Shown piece by piece: positions 49,265-59,338 of a stretch of DNA of 64,000 bases. How positions within the stretch are numbered: position 1 is the first letter of the stretch; each line of letters begins with the position of its first letter. The notes beneath the pieces were generated by a model. It was given only the letters and a program-made list of their open reading frames with translations, had not been told where the DNA came from and ran no database searches. Origin of the DNA: Planctomycetota bacterium. GTDB lineage: Bacteria > Planctomycetota > B15-G4 > SIAN01. Both the position numbers and the translations under genes were made by a program. The stretch covers positions 1 to 64,000 of the forward strand of contig SIAN01000002.1 of NCBI GenBank assembly GCA_009691715.1, given 5' to 3'.

Positions 49265-50818
49265 TTACCCACCACACGCATCGGTCGCCTTCTCGGTCGC
49301 GGCTTCGGGCGCATCGTCAGCGGCGTCGTCTGCCGAGTCTTCGCCAACCTCGTGTTCCGGATCGACCGCGGGAGCGGAATCGTCTTTGGGCTCGTCGTCG
49401 ACGTATCCCAGGGCTTTCAACTGCGCCTTGATCTGGGCTTCGGCCTCCGGCGACAGCGGCGTCCCGTGCCGCACGCCGCCATAGAGATCGAGGTTGCGCT
49501 GGCGCTGTTCTGCGATCAGCACGATCAACTGGCGATCGAGCCCGTTGGCGATTTCCGGATGCTGCAACCGGACATCGTTCAGCTCGAACGGATCGGAATC
49601 GAGGTCGAACAGCACGTCCTTCCCGTTCGTCCGGTTGATCCACTTCCAGCGGTCGGTGGTCAGTGCGAACTCGGGTTTGTTTTTCGGCGGCGACATCGAG
49701 AACACCGCCCGCTCCTCGAACTGCGGATCGAGCACGTTCCGGCCGCGTGCTTGCGCGACGAAATCGTCCGCGGGAAAGCCTGGCGTCGCGGCGATGGCCG
49801 TGACCATCGTGTCGATGGTCGACACCACCATCGGGACTCGTTCGGCCGCACGACCGGGGATTCGCAGCAGGAACGGCACATGCAGCCCTTCACGCCACAC
49901 CGGGCCATGCAGTTTCACGTTGTGCTGGCTCAAGCCCTCCCCGTGATCACCGACGATCAGCACGGTCGTGCGTCCCCACGCGCCACGCTGTTCGAGCTTC
50001 GCTCGCAGTGCCGCGAAGTGATCGTCGATCAACCGAATGCCGGCGTCGTAGCGCGTGATCTCCGTCTCGACCAGCGCCGCTTTGCCGGTGGGCTGCTTGC
50101 CCTTCGCCACGGGCGGTCCGATCCGGCGCTTCGCGATGTGCTCGCGCAGCGCTGCATCGGGCGCGAACTCCTCGAGGTGATGCCGGTTCTCGGCTCGCGG
50201 CGGCGCATGCGCATCGAAGAAGTGGGCCCACAGGAAGAACGGCTCCGGCACCTGGTCGAGCCAGGCGAGGGCCTCTTGCAGCGCTTCAGCGCCGGGACGA
50301 ACCTCCTGCTCCGGCTCACCCCACGCATCGAAACCGGCACCGAGGCCTGTCACCTTTTTCGTGGTGGCAGCGGTCACGAACCCGCCGGTGTGCCAGCCCT
50401 GCGCCTTCAAGATCTCGGCGATCGTTCGCAGTTGCGGCGTCGTCGTGAGCGCGAGCGCCTCCTGAACGTTGTCCGTCGCGCGGAACGAGCAGGCGAGCAC
50501 GCCGTGTTCGAGCGGATAGACGCCGGTGAAGATCGAGGCGTGGCTCGGCGTGGTGTGCGTCAGCGCGGTCTGGCAGTCCTCAAACACGATCGACTCGGCA
50601 GCGAAGCGGTCGATCTGCGGAGTGGTCGGCCTCGGATAGCCGTAACAGCCGAGATGGTCGGCGCGCGTGGTGTCCATGGTCACGAAGAGCAGGTTCGGTG
50701 GAGCTGGGGCGGCGGTCGCATTGGACGCCGCTGGCACGGGCGAAGCCGTTGGTACCGGCGCGTCCTGAGCCGCGCCAGCGAGTGCAATCGTCGCGAGCGC
50801 GCTTCGGATCCCGATCAT
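49265..50818 (-). CDS. Exported sulfatase-fold protein (T-T-P-S-H type)
   Basis: LLFVTMDTTRADHLGCYGYPRPTTPQIDRFA; THTTPSHASIFTGVYPLEHGV; VLIVGDHGEGLSQH. Confidence 0.9.
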   Translation of the reverse strand: MIGIRSALATIALAGAAQDAPVPTASPVPAASNATAAPAPPNLLFVTMDTTRADHLGCYGYPRPTTPQIDRFAAESIVFEDCQTALTHTTPSHASIFTGVYPLEHGVLACSFRATDNVQEALALTTTPQLRTIAEILKAQGWHTGGFVTAATTKKVTGLGAGFDAWGEPEQEVRPGAEALQEALAWLDQVPEPFFLWAHFFDAHAPPRAENRHHLEEFAPDAALREHIAKRRIGPPVAKGKQPTGKAALVETEITRYDAGIRLIDDHFAALRAKLEQRGAWGRTTVLIVGDHGEGLSQHNVKLHGPVWREGLHVPFLLRIPGRAAERVPMVVSTIDTMVTAIAATPGFPADDFVAQARGRNVLDPQFEERAVFSMSPPKNKPEFALTTDRWKWINRTNGKDVLFDLDSDPFELNDVRLQHPEIANGLDRQLIVLIAEQRQRNLDLYGGVRHGTPLSPEAEAQIKAQLKALGYVDDEPKDDSAPAVDPEHEVGEDSADDAADDAPEAATEKATDACGG

Positions 50819-52092
50819 CGGCCGTCGCCCTCGCCGCCCACGCGATCGCGCTCCGCGATCGGCACCAGCGGAGAGTCCACGGGACTGAACATCTCGATGA
50901 ACACCCCCGCCATCTCATCCCAGATCTGCGGGCCGTTTCGCACGCGGGCGGTCGGATCGGGATTGAACGGATTGGCCTTGCTGTTGTCGAACACGTGGAT
51001 GCCGCGGATCAGCGTGCCCTTCGGGATGAAAAGCGGTTCCATGAATTCGTACGAGAATTGCCAATCAGGGAGCCATTGCGGCAGTTCGATTGGCGTGGTC
51101 ACGGCACCGTCTGGTGCAACGATTTCGATGCGAGCCGACTTGCCGCGAAGGTGCATGTGCGGCGTCAGCCGGCGAATGTGCGTGTCCGCCGGGAAACGGA
51201 ATTCGTAGCTCACTTCATGGTTCGCCGCTCCGGGCGGGATCGACAGCTTGCCGCCGTGGTCGAGGATCCGACATCGGACGCGCTGCTGCGGCGGCCCTTT
51301 CGCGAACTTGAAGCCGATGCTCGTCCGTTCACGGTGCGCGACACCGTCAGGCGTGTAGTGGAGGTCGAACTCGATGACCGCTCCCGGCCGCAGCATCATC
51401 GCCATGCCGTCGGGATAGATCGTCGGCACGCTTCCCGGCAGATAGAAGTCGACGAATTCCTGGTGAGCGGTGCCGGGATAGCTGACGCGCGCGAGCACGT
51501 GGTGGCAGATGGTCGGGTGCTCGCACAGGATCTGGATCGCCTGCACCCAGACGACACGGTCGAGTCCGGTCGGCGCGGAAACCTTGAGATAGTCGACGAC
51601 TCCCGAGGGTGGAATCGCGACGGCCTCCGCGATCGGCACCACGAGGTCGGGCTCGCCAATGCCCCAACCGCGCTGCGGCACGAACGGAACCTCCGGGGCG
51701 GTCGCGACGCCGACCGGGCAGCCCGCCTTCAACCAGGTCAGCAGGTCCTGCTTCTCGTCGGGGCGGAGTCTGCCGTCGTATCGGAACGGGCCTGACGCAG
51801 CGCTCGCCACCCACGGCGGCATGATCCCCGACTCGACCGCTTCGCTGATCATGGTCGCGGCACCGGAGAAGTCGTCCGGCGTGAGCAAGGCGAACGGTCC
51901 CGCGCCCCCTTCATGGTGGCAGCGAGCGCAGCGCTCGCGGGAGATGGTCGCAATCCGGTTGTGCCAAGTGACGGAGACCGCAGTCGCGGGGGCGGGCGCG
52001 GCGGGAACCACCGCCTCCTGTGAAATTGCAGCCGTCTCCACGGCCATCGCGCCGACGAGTCCAGCGAACGCGCGAGCAATCCGGGGTCTCAT
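50815..52092 (-). CDS. Exported CxxCH haem + Cu type II monooxygenase-like protein
   Basis: ISRERCARCHHEGGAGPFALLTPDDF; MPPW; CHHVLARV...FDLHYTPDG...RLTPHMHLRGKSARIE; paralogous to 28570-30375 without the redoxin domain. Confidence 0.83.
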   Translation of the reverse strand: MRPRIARAFAGLVGAMAVETAAISQEAVVPAAPAPATAVSVTWHNRIATISRERCARCHHEGGAGPFALLTPDDFSGAATMISEAVESGIMPPWVASAASGPFRYDGRLRPDEKQDLLTWLKAGCPVGVATAPEVPFVPQRGWGIGEPDLVVPIAEAVAIPPSGVVDYLKVSAPTGLDRVVWVQAIQILCEHPTICHHVLARVSYPGTAHQEFVDFYLPGSVPTIYPDGMAMMLRPGAVIEFDLHYTPDGVAHRERTSIGFKFAKGPPQQRVRCRILDHGGKLSIPPGAANHEVSYEFRFPADTHIRRLTPHMHLRGKSARIEIVAPDGAVTTPIELPQWLPDWQFSYEFMEPLFIPKGTLIRGIHVFDNSKANPFNPDPTARVRNGPQIWDEMAGVFIEMFSPVDSPLVPIAERDRVGGEGDGR

Positions 52093-52275
52093 CCTTCCGT
52101 GCATCGTGCGCCACCTTGCTCCACGTCTTCCGCGTTCCTCCGAGCGAGGAGACCGGGACGATACCCTTCGTCGCCGATGCCCTGTCGGCGCGAGACACGC
52201 CGACTGACGGTTTTTTCCGTTCAGCGCGAGATTCGGCAGCCGATGCGGAGCACCGGCTAAGAGGCGTGCCTGCGC

Positions 52276-53646
52276 ATGGGGCAAATCACGCGCAACTACA
52301 GAGGCTCCCTGCGACGCCTGAGAATCCGGCGCCGCGCCGCGCTCTTGTGCACCTCGATCGCCGTCACGCTGTCGGGCATCGGCTCAGCGGAAGGTCGTGC
52401 GACTCCGCGCGGCCCCGTAAGGCCGCAGTCGAAATCAGCCGCCGCCGTCGCCGACTCCTGGGGTGCCGACGTCAATCGCGGCGCAGGCCCGAAGCTGATC
52501 GATGCGGTCGACGGCGAGTTGCTCACCTTCGTCCGACTGGCACCGGCCGCGCGCACCAAGCGCGCGCCAGAACTCGCGAAGAAGCGCGCAACCGCCGCGA
52601 TCGAGGGCTGGAAGCGCTTCCGCAATCCTGAGCTGATCGAGTTGGCGCGCGCCTGCCTCGACCACTCCGACTGGCACATCGTCCATCGCGCACTGCATTG
52701 GCTGGTGGCGCTTCAGGATCGAGCCAGCCTGGCCCGCGCGCTCACTCTCATCGACCATGCGCAGCCGCTTCTGCGCGAGCGAGCGCTGCTCGCGACGCTC
52801 GACTTGTGGGACGACGAGCGGGGAAGCGTGACGCTCGGCGGCGACCCTTCGGCGTACCTCAGCGCCCGCAGGGACCGCGAGAAAGACCCCCACCTGCGCG
52901 CGGTCTACGCCGCCCTGCTCACCCGAATCGACGGTTCACGGCCGCCGCAGACGCTCGCGCAAGAGGTGCGCCAGACCCGAAAGGACCGTCTGGTGTGGAC
53001 GCCATTCCTTTCGGGGGCGAGCCAGATCGGGACGATCGCGGTCGACGCCCCGATCAAGCCGACGATTGGCGAGGAGCGCGCGACGCCCGCTTCCGCCATC
53101 TCCGCCAGCAAATTCATGTGGCCGTTGCTGCAGCACGAACGCGAGGAAGTGGCCAACCTCATGCTGCAACCGTTCGGCAAGCCGCGGCGCGAGGGCGCGC
53201 TGTTCCACACCGGCATCGACTTCGGCGGTTGTCGCGACGGCAGCGGCTACTACGCCATTGCCGCGGGCGTCGTGCGGTCGGTTGATTCGGGCGGCACCGC
53301 CGGAACACGTTTCGTACTCGAGTTTCGGCGCGACGATGCCTCGCCGTCTGGATCGCTGGTGAATGCGGTCTACATGCATGCGAGCGCCCGGGTCTTCGTG
53401 CAGGCGGGCGAAACCGTTCAATGCGGCCAACTGCTCGGCACGATGGCGGAGAGCTACTCGTTCGAGAACGGCGGTCACTTCGCCCACCTGCACTTCGGGC
53501 TCTATCCCGGGCCATACAACCCGAATCACAACCACGGCTATCAGCCGGCGGCGTTCGGGCTCGACGACTGGTTCGATCCGTCCGTGGTGATGCCGCAGTG
53601 GGTCGACGCCAGCAAAGCGGACGCAGACAACGGCCCGAGAAAGTAG
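52276..53646 (+). CDS. M23-family (LytM-like) exported peptidase
   Basis: GALFHTGIDFGGCRDGSGYYAIAAGVVRSVDSGG; MHASARVFVQAGETVQCGQLLGTM; GGHFAHLHFGLYPG. Confidence 0.83.
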   Translation: MGQITRNYRGSLRRLRIRRRAALLCTSIAVTLSGIGSAEGRATPRGPVRPQSKSAAAVADSWGADVNRGAGPKLIDAVDGELLTFVRLAPAARTKRAPELAKKRATAAIEGWKRFRNPELIELARACLDHSDWHIVHRALHWLVALQDRASLARALTLIDHAQPLLRERALLATLDLWDDERGSVTLGGDPSAYLSARRDREKDPHLRAVYAALLTRIDGSRPPQTLAQEVRQTRKDRLVWTPFLSGASQIGTIAVDAPIKPTIGEERATPASAISASKFMWPLLQHEREEVANLMLQPFGKPRREGALFHTGIDFGGCRDGSGYYAIAAGVVRSVDSGGTAGTRFVLEFRRDDASPSGSLVNAVYMHASARVFVQAGETVQCGQLLGTMAESYSFENGGHFAHLHFGLYPGPYNPNHNHGYQPAAFGLDDWFDPSVVMPQWVDASKADADNGPRK

Positions 53647-53844
53647 GCCGGCGCCATCTCCCGCTCTTGCGGGTTCGTTGCAGTTCCGCCAGCGCTCGGC
53701 GCGAGTTCGAACCGCCCCGCGGCCACGACGGCGACCGATGCGCGCCCGGCAGCCGGCGATCGCGTGACCGAGGCGCCACCGTCCGAAACTCGAGTGGTAG
53801 GCTGGCGGCTCACGTTTGCGCGCACGTCACTGGAGGAACCTGCA

Positions 53845-54804
53845 ATGATCCCGATCTCGCCTTCGCGACGATGGCACGCCTTCGCGCTCGCCATCTTTGT
53901 TGCCACAGCGGCCGCGGCAGCGGCGACTCCGCATCGACCGCAAGCAGGTGCAGCGAGCGACGCGAAAGCGACCGCACCGCAGGGAAGAGCCGTCGAACGC
54001 GACCGCCGCGCCGCCGACGCGCTCGGTTGGCGCCTTTCGACCCAGGCTTGGACCTTCCGCGATCGCACGGCGTTCGAGGTCATCGACGTCGCGGCGCGAC
54101 TTGGGCTCGACTGGATCGAATTCTTCCCGGGCCAGTCGCTTCGCCCCGATGCGCGCGACGTGAAGCTCGGCCCCGACATGCCGGCGACCGAGCTCGCGGC
54201 GTTCCGCGCCAAGTTGAAGGAGGCGGGAGTGCGCGCCGGCGGTTTTGGCGTGGTCGGCTTCAACAACGACGAGGCGAGCGGCCGCAGGCTGTTCGCGTTC
54301 GCGAAAGCACTCGAGATCGAGAACCTCGCCACCGAGCCCGAACCCGACGCGCTGGATTTGCTGGAGAAGCTGGCGGACGAGTACGACTTGAAGATCGCCT
54401 TCCACAACCATCCGAACCCATCGCGTTACTGGAAGCCGGAGGTCGTTCTCGAGGCGGTCAAAGGTCGCAGTCTCCGGCTCGGCTCCTGCTCCGACACCGG
54501 CCACTGGACCCGCAGCGGCCTGAAGCCGGTCGACTGCCTGAAGCAACTCGAAGGGCGCGTGCTCGAACTCCACTTCAAGGACTTGGAAGCGTTCGGCAAG
54601 AACGAGGCGCGCGACATCCCGTGGGGCACCGGCAAGAGCGACGCCGTCGGCATCCTGCGTGAGCTGAAGCGCCAGGGCTTCCGCGGCCTCATCCATGTCG
54701 AGTACGAAGACGGGGAAGGCGCCGTACTTGAGGCGAACGTCGCGAAGTGCATCGCCTTCTTCGACGCGACGGCGCGCCAACTGCAGGAGGCGAAGAGCGA
54801 GTGA
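53845..54804 (+). CDS. Exported xylose-isomerase-like TIM-barrel sugar-phosphate isomerase/epimerase
   Basis: Signal peptide; LSTQAWTFRDRTAFEVIDVAARLGLDWIEFFPGQSL; KIAFHNHPNP; CSDTGHWTRSG; LHFKDL. Confidence 0.85.
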   Translation: MIPISPSRRWHAFALAIFVATAAAAAATPHRPQAGAASDAKATAPQGRAVERDRRAADALGWRLSTQAWTFRDRTAFEVIDVAARLGLDWIEFFPGQSLRPDARDVKLGPDMPATELAAFRAKLKEAGVRAGGFGVVGFNNDEASGRRLFAFAKALEIENLATEPEPDALDLLEKLADEYDLKIAFHNHPNPSRYWKPEVVLEAVKGRSLRLGSCSDTGHWTRSGLKPVDCLKQLEGRVLELHFKDLEAFGKNEARDIPWGTGKSDAVGILRELKRQGFRGLIHVEYEDGEGAVLEANVAKCIAFFDATARQLQEAKSE

Positions 54805-55691
54805 ACGAGGCGGATCGCGGCGAGGGTGCAGGCGAGCTCTTGTTCGCCGGCCGCTTCGCGCGCGACGCCGTCCGCGCGACGCTGCTCGCGACGCCGCGGC
54901 CGACCACACCCGACCTCGAAGCCTTGATCGAGCGCCGCTGGCAGGCCGCGGTCGAGCGTGCCGCACGCGACGGGCGCGAGCTGTTCGATGGAGCGCTGCT
55001 GCGCCTCGCCGAGCTGCCGATCGTGCACTCCGCGAGTTCGTCCGTCGAGCTGAAGGTCGCGAGGAGTTCCTACCGCGAGTTCGTCGGCACCAATCTCGCT
55101 CGGGCCGAATCGACGACCGAGCCGACCGCCGGAGAGTCGACCGTTGGGACCGTCGCTCGATCGACCGCGGCGCGCGCATCGCGGCCTGCCGATCGCGGCG
55201 GTCGCTACTCGTGGCAATGCTTCGGCAACGCGATCGGCACGTCGGCGCTGCTCCTCACCGCGGATGGCATCGTCGTGGCCGGTCGCCGCAGTGAGCGGGT
55301 GTTCGGATTGCCCGGCTGGCTGCACTGCTTCGGGGGAATGCTCGAAGCGGTCGATTCGCACGCGGATTGCCCGACCGTAGACGTCTTCGCCAGCATGGAA
55401 CGCGAGCTCGTGGAGGAGATCGGCCTCGCGCCAAGCGACCTCTCCGAGCTTGTGCTCCTCGGCGCGCTGCGCGAGCCCCGCTGTGACCAGCCGGAGCTGC
55501 TTTTCGGAGCGACGACGCGCCTGACACGCGCGATGCTCAGCACACGCTTCGTCGGCGCGCCGTCCCGCAGCGAACACTCCGCGCTGGTCGACCTGCCGCG
55601 CGCCGCCGCGGCGAGGACGATGGCTCTCGACCGGCTCGATCGCGTCAGTCCCGTCACCTACGCCTGCTCGCGCCTGCTCGGCGACCGCTGA
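54801..55691 (+). CDS. NUDIX-family protein with N-terminal extension
   Basis: WLHCFGGMLEAVDSHADCPTVDVFASMERELVEEIGL; GTG start overlapping the upstream stop. Confidence 0.75.
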   Translation: MNEADRGEGAGELLFAGRFARDAVRATLLATPRPTTPDLEALIERRWQAAVERAARDGRELFDGALLRLAELPIVHSASSSVELKVARSSYREFVGTNLARAESTTEPTAGESTVGTVARSTAARASRPADRGGRYSWQCFGNAIGTSALLLTADGIVVAGRRSERVFGLPGWLHCFGGMLEAVDSHADCPTVDVFASMERELVEEIGLAPSDLSELVLLGALREPRCDQPELLFGATTRLTRAMLSTRFVGAPSRSEHSALVDLPRAAAARTMALDRLDRVSPVTYACSRLLGDR

Positions 55692-55706
55692 CGGTCGGCG
55701 CTTCGC

Positions 55707-56519
55707 TCAGCGCCTTTCGCCACGGTCCGATGGCGGCGGTGAGGGCGGCGGCGACGGCAGCCCCTTCGACGATCCTGGCTTCGACGCGGGGGTCTCCGCC
55801 TCCTTCGGCTTCGCCTTGAAGAAGACGACGTGCTGCCACGGCAACTGGTCGAACTCGCGCGCAACGACGTAGCCGTTGGCGTCGAGTTCCTTCACCAGCT
55901 GCACCTTGGTCATCTTGTGCTCGAGCTTGATCGGGACTTCCGGATCCTCGAGGCGAAACTCGACGATCGCTAGCTGGCCGTCCGGCTTGAGCGACTTCTT
56001 CAACGCGGCCAGCACTGCCGCCGGGTCGGACAGCTCGTGGTAGACGTCGACTAGCAGGGCGAGGTCGATCGATGCGTCGGCGAGCTTCGGGTCAGTCTCG
56101 GTGCAAAGCACTGGAACGACGATGTCGCCAGCGCCTTCGTGCTTCTTCGCCTCGCCTTTCAACAGCTCGAGCATCTCGGGCTGGATGTCCGTGGCGTAGA
56201 CCTTGCCCTTCGCGCCGACCAGTCGCGCCAATGGGAAGGTGTAGAAGCCGTTGCCGCAGCCGAAGTCGCAAACGATCTGCCCCGGCTTCACGTCGAGCGC
56301 GGCGAGCAACTCGCTGCAGCGCTCCTCCTTCTCACGCGTGGCACGCATCAACCACGGACCGCCCTCCCAGCTCATCGTCGGCGCGATCGGCCGACCCATA
56401 TAGAGCTTGCGCAGCGGCGCGACTGATGCGGGCGCGACCGGCGCGACGGGCACCTCCTGCACCAGTTGCGCTTGCTGCAGCAAGCCGAACACCAGAACGA
56501 ACCACCCCTGCTGCCTCAT
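55707..56519 (-). CDS. SAM-dependent methyltransferase with apparent signal peptide
   Basis: MRQQGWFVLVFGLLQQAQLV N-terminus; GQIVCDFGCGNGFYTFPLARLVG; VDVYHELSDPAAVLAALKKSLKPDGQLAIVEF. Confidence 0.85.
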   Translation of the reverse strand: MRQQGWFVLVFGLLQQAQLVQEVPVAPVAPASVAPLRKLYMGRPIAPTMSWEGGPWLMRATREKEERCSELLAALDVKPGQIVCDFGCGNGFYTFPLARLVGAKGKVYATDIQPEMLELLKGEAKKHEGAGDIVVPVLCTETDPKLADASIDLALLVDVYHELSDPAAVLAALKKSLKPDGQLAIVEFRLEDPEVPIKLEHKMTKVQLVKELDANGYVVAREFDQLPWQHVVFFKAKPKEAETPASKPGSSKGLPSPPPSPPPSDRGERR

Positions 56520-57385
56520 TGTCGTCTTCCTCGCAACTTTGATGCTTCGACATCGTTGCCACGGCGACTGCTCGACTCCTCACGATCGAACCACAACCGC
56601 CTGAGCTCGCGAAGCAGTTCGATCAGGAATGCGACCCAAGCCTGTGGACCGAATTCGAGGCCGAGTTCGTCAGCACCGGCACCGCCGCCACGCCCCGCGC
56701 AGGGTGTTCGCCGCACGCGCTCTCTCGCCGCCACCGCCTCCGCGCGCTCAATCGCGTCGCGACCGCCGTCACGCAGGAAACCGAGCAGTTGCGCGAGTTC
56801 TTCATGATCGAACCAGAGCCCGTGCTTGGCACAGACATCGACGATGACGCCGGCCGCGCCACCGAAGTTTCGCCGGTTCATCCGTTGCGCGCAGTCGGGA
56901 CAGGCGAGGTAGCGCACGACGCCATCCTCGTTGGATCGAGTTGGGCGTCTGGCCCGGCCAAGCGCCTTGTGGGCGACGCCTGCCGCTTCGGCGCGACGGC
57001 AGAAGTGATCGAACAGCGCGGGGGACAACCACAACCCACCGCAGTGGGCGCACTCGACGAGCGTGCCGCCGCCTTGCGCGCGCCGGAGGTCGCGTTGCTG
57101 CAGCGTCCCCTTGCAGCGCGGGCAGGCAGCGCGATCGGGCAGCGGCGTGATCGACTGCTCGGGGACGGCGACGCCACAGCCGTTGCAGTACCGCGCCTTG
57201 CTCGACAGACGATGGCCGCACTCGACGCAGACACGATCAAGATCGAGCGACCTCTTCGTGATCGGGCTCTTGCAGTGGCTGCAGCTGCGCACGCCTTCCG
57301 CCAGCGGCGCGCCACAGGCCGAGCAGTGATAGACAACCGCCTCGACCCGCTTCCCCACCCCAGACTCCTCGAACCGCAGCCGCAC
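56516..57385 (-). CDS. Multi-zinc-ribbon protein (double ribbon + TFIIB-like knuckles)
   Basis: CSACGAPLAEGVRSCSHC; CVECGHRLSSKARYCNGCG; CPRCKGTLQQRDL...VECAHCGGLWL; CPDCAQRMNRRNF...DVCAKHGLWFD. Confidence 0.85.
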   Translation of the reverse strand: MRLRFEESGVGKRVEAVVYHCSACGAPLAEGVRSCSHCKSPITKRSLDLDRVCVECGHRLSSKARYCNGCGVAVPEQSITPLPDRAACPRCKGTLQQRDLRRAQGGGTLVECAHCGGLWLSPALFDHFCRRAEAAGVAHKALGRARRPTRSNEDGVVRYLACPDCAQRMNRRNFGGAAGVIVDVCAKHGLWFDHEELAQLLGFLRDGGRDAIERAEAVAARERVRRTPCAGRGGGAGADELGLEFGPQAWVAFLIELLRELRRLWFDREESSSRRGNDVEASKLRGRRQ

Positions 57386-57426
57386 CGGCGCGAGCGTGAT
57401 GGCGCGGGATCGTATCGTGCGGCGCC

Positions 57427-59331
57427 ATGCTGGCCCGCCGCTTCATCCGTCGCGTCCCCGCTCTCTCCGCCCTGCTCGCCTTCGCCCTCCTATTGAACCG
57501 CTGCGGGCCAGATGCAGCGCCCGCCGATCCGAGCGACGGCAACGGGGTCACGCCAGCCGCAACCTGGCGCCCGAACGTGTTGCTGGTCACCCTCGACACG
57601 ATGCGCGCCGACGCGCTCGGCTGCTACGGCGCGGCGCACGGGTGGACACCGACGCTCGATGCGTTCGCAGCTCGCGGAGTGCGATTCGCGATGGCACGCG
57701 CGACCGCGCCGATCACGCTGCCGTCACACGCTTCGATCTTTACCGGCACCTATCCGTTCCAGCACGGCGTGCGCGACAACGGGACCTTCGTCCTCGGCGA
57801 AGGTGCGACCACGCTGGCCGAGCGGCTGAAGGCCTCCGGCTGGCAGACCGGCGCGATGACGGCGGCATTCGTGGTCGATTCGGCGTTCGGACTGGCGCAA
57901 GGATTCGACCGTTACGACGATGTCGGCGACGTGCAACTGGCGACCGGCGGCGAAGGCGAGGATCGTCCAGCCTCCGCCGTCGTCGATCGCGCGCTCGATT
58001 GGTTGCGGTCCGTCGATCGAGCCCGACCGTTCTTCCTCTGGGTGCACCTGTTCGACGCGCACTTCCCGTACGCGGCGCCTGCTGACCTCATGGCAGCGCA
58101 TCCCTACGCCGACGATCCGTCCCGCAAGGGCAACGCGCGCGACAAGCAGCGCCACCTCTATCACCTCGAGGTCGCGAACGTCGACCGGCAGCTCGCACGC
58201 CTGTTCGCGGGCCTCGCGCCATTCGGCGGGGCCGAACAGACACTGATCGCAGTGATCGGCGACCACGGCGAGGGGCTCGGCGAGCACGGCGAATCGTCGC
58301 ACGCGGTGTACGTCTACGACTCGACCCTGCGCGTTCCGCTGCTGCTGGCCCACGCGCGCCTGCCCACCGGCCGCGTCATCGACGAACCCGTCTCGACCGT
58401 CGACCTCGCGCCGACCCTCCTCGATCTACTCGGCCTGCCGCACGATGGCACTGCGGGCCTGCCGCTCGCCCCGCTCTGGCAAGAGCGGCCGTTCGCCAGC
58501 GCGCGAACGCTCTACTTCGAGAACTGCGCGACCTGGTTCACCTCGGGATGGGCGCCGCTCTACGGCATCGTGCAAGGCGGCAAGAAAGCGATCGTCGGAC
58601 CGCAAACTCGCGTCTTCGACGTCATGAAGGACCCGGGCGAGAAGCGCGACCTTGCTGATCGCACGCCGGATCTTGTCGAGACCGCCCGCACGACGCTCTC
58701 GAACTACGCCGACCTCACGTTGGCAGCGACGCGACACACCCCCGATTCGGCGGAGCTCGCAGCATTGAACCGCCTCGGCTACGTGCAGAGCGCTGCATCA
58801 AGCGGTCGCGAAAGTCTGGCGCCGCCGGGTTGGCAGCCGGAAGGAGTGCTCACGCCGGAGCAGGGCCAGGAGAACATGCGCCGCTTCTCGCAGGCGAACC
58901 AGATCTGGCGACAGGGTCAGAAACTGGAGGCGATCGAACAGTTGCTGGCGCTGACACGCGAAGAGCCGCAGAACTCGCACTACGCGGAAATCGCCGCGGC
59001 GCTGCTCCACGAGCTCGGGCGCACGGTCGAGGCGCTGCCGCTCGCGGAACGGGCGGTCGATCTCGCGCCGAACACCGGCAACTGCTCCACGCTCGCGGCG
59101 TGCCTCCTCGCGCTCGGCCGCCGCGATGACGCGCTGCGCACGATGGCCGAGACGGTGGACCGTTTCCCGAAGATCGCCGCGCCACGCATTCACTACGCGA
59201 GCGCGCTCCTCGACGCCGGGCGCAGAGAAGAGGCGAAGGCGACGCTCGCGCCGCTGCTGGCCGAACTGCCCGCCGATTCACCCATTCGCTCGCAGGTGCA
59301 GGCGTTGCTGACCCGAGCGGACGGACCGTGA
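57427..59331 (+). CDS. Sulfatase-fold lipoprotein with C-terminal TPR region (T-L-P-S-H type)
   Basis: LLVTLDTMRADALGCYGAAHGWTPTLDAFA; APITLPSHASIFTGTYPFQHGVRDN; IAVIGDHGEGLGEHGESSHAV. Confidence 0.9.
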   Translation: MLARRFIRRVPALSALLAFALLLNRCGPDAAPADPSDGNGVTPAATWRPNVLLVTLDTMRADALGCYGAAHGWTPTLDAFAARGVRFAMARATAPITLPSHASIFTGTYPFQHGVRDNGTFVLGEGATTLAERLKASGWQTGAMTAAFVVDSAFGLAQGFDRYDDVGDVQLATGGEGEDRPASAVVDRALDWLRSVDRARPFFLWVHLFDAHFPYAAPADLMAAHPYADDPSRKGNARDKQRHLYHLEVANVDRQLARLFAGLAPFGGAEQTLIAVIGDHGEGLGEHGESSHAVYVYDSTLRVPLLLAHARLPTGRVIDEPVSTVDLAPTLLDLLGLPHDGTAGLPLAPLWQERPFASARTLYFENCATWFTSGWAPLYGIVQGGKKAIVGPQTRVFDVMKDPGEKRDLADRTPDLVETARTTLSNYADLTLAATRHTPDSAELAALNRLGYVQSAASSGRESLAPPGWQPEGVLTPEQGQENMRRFSQANQIWRQGQKLEAIEQLLALTREEPQNSHYAEIAAALLHELGRTVEALPLAERAVDLAPNTGNCSTLAACLLALGRRDDALRTMAETVDRFPKIAAPRIHYASALLDAGRREEAKATLAPLLAELPADSPIRSQVQALLTRADGP

Positions 59332-59338
59332 TGGCGCG

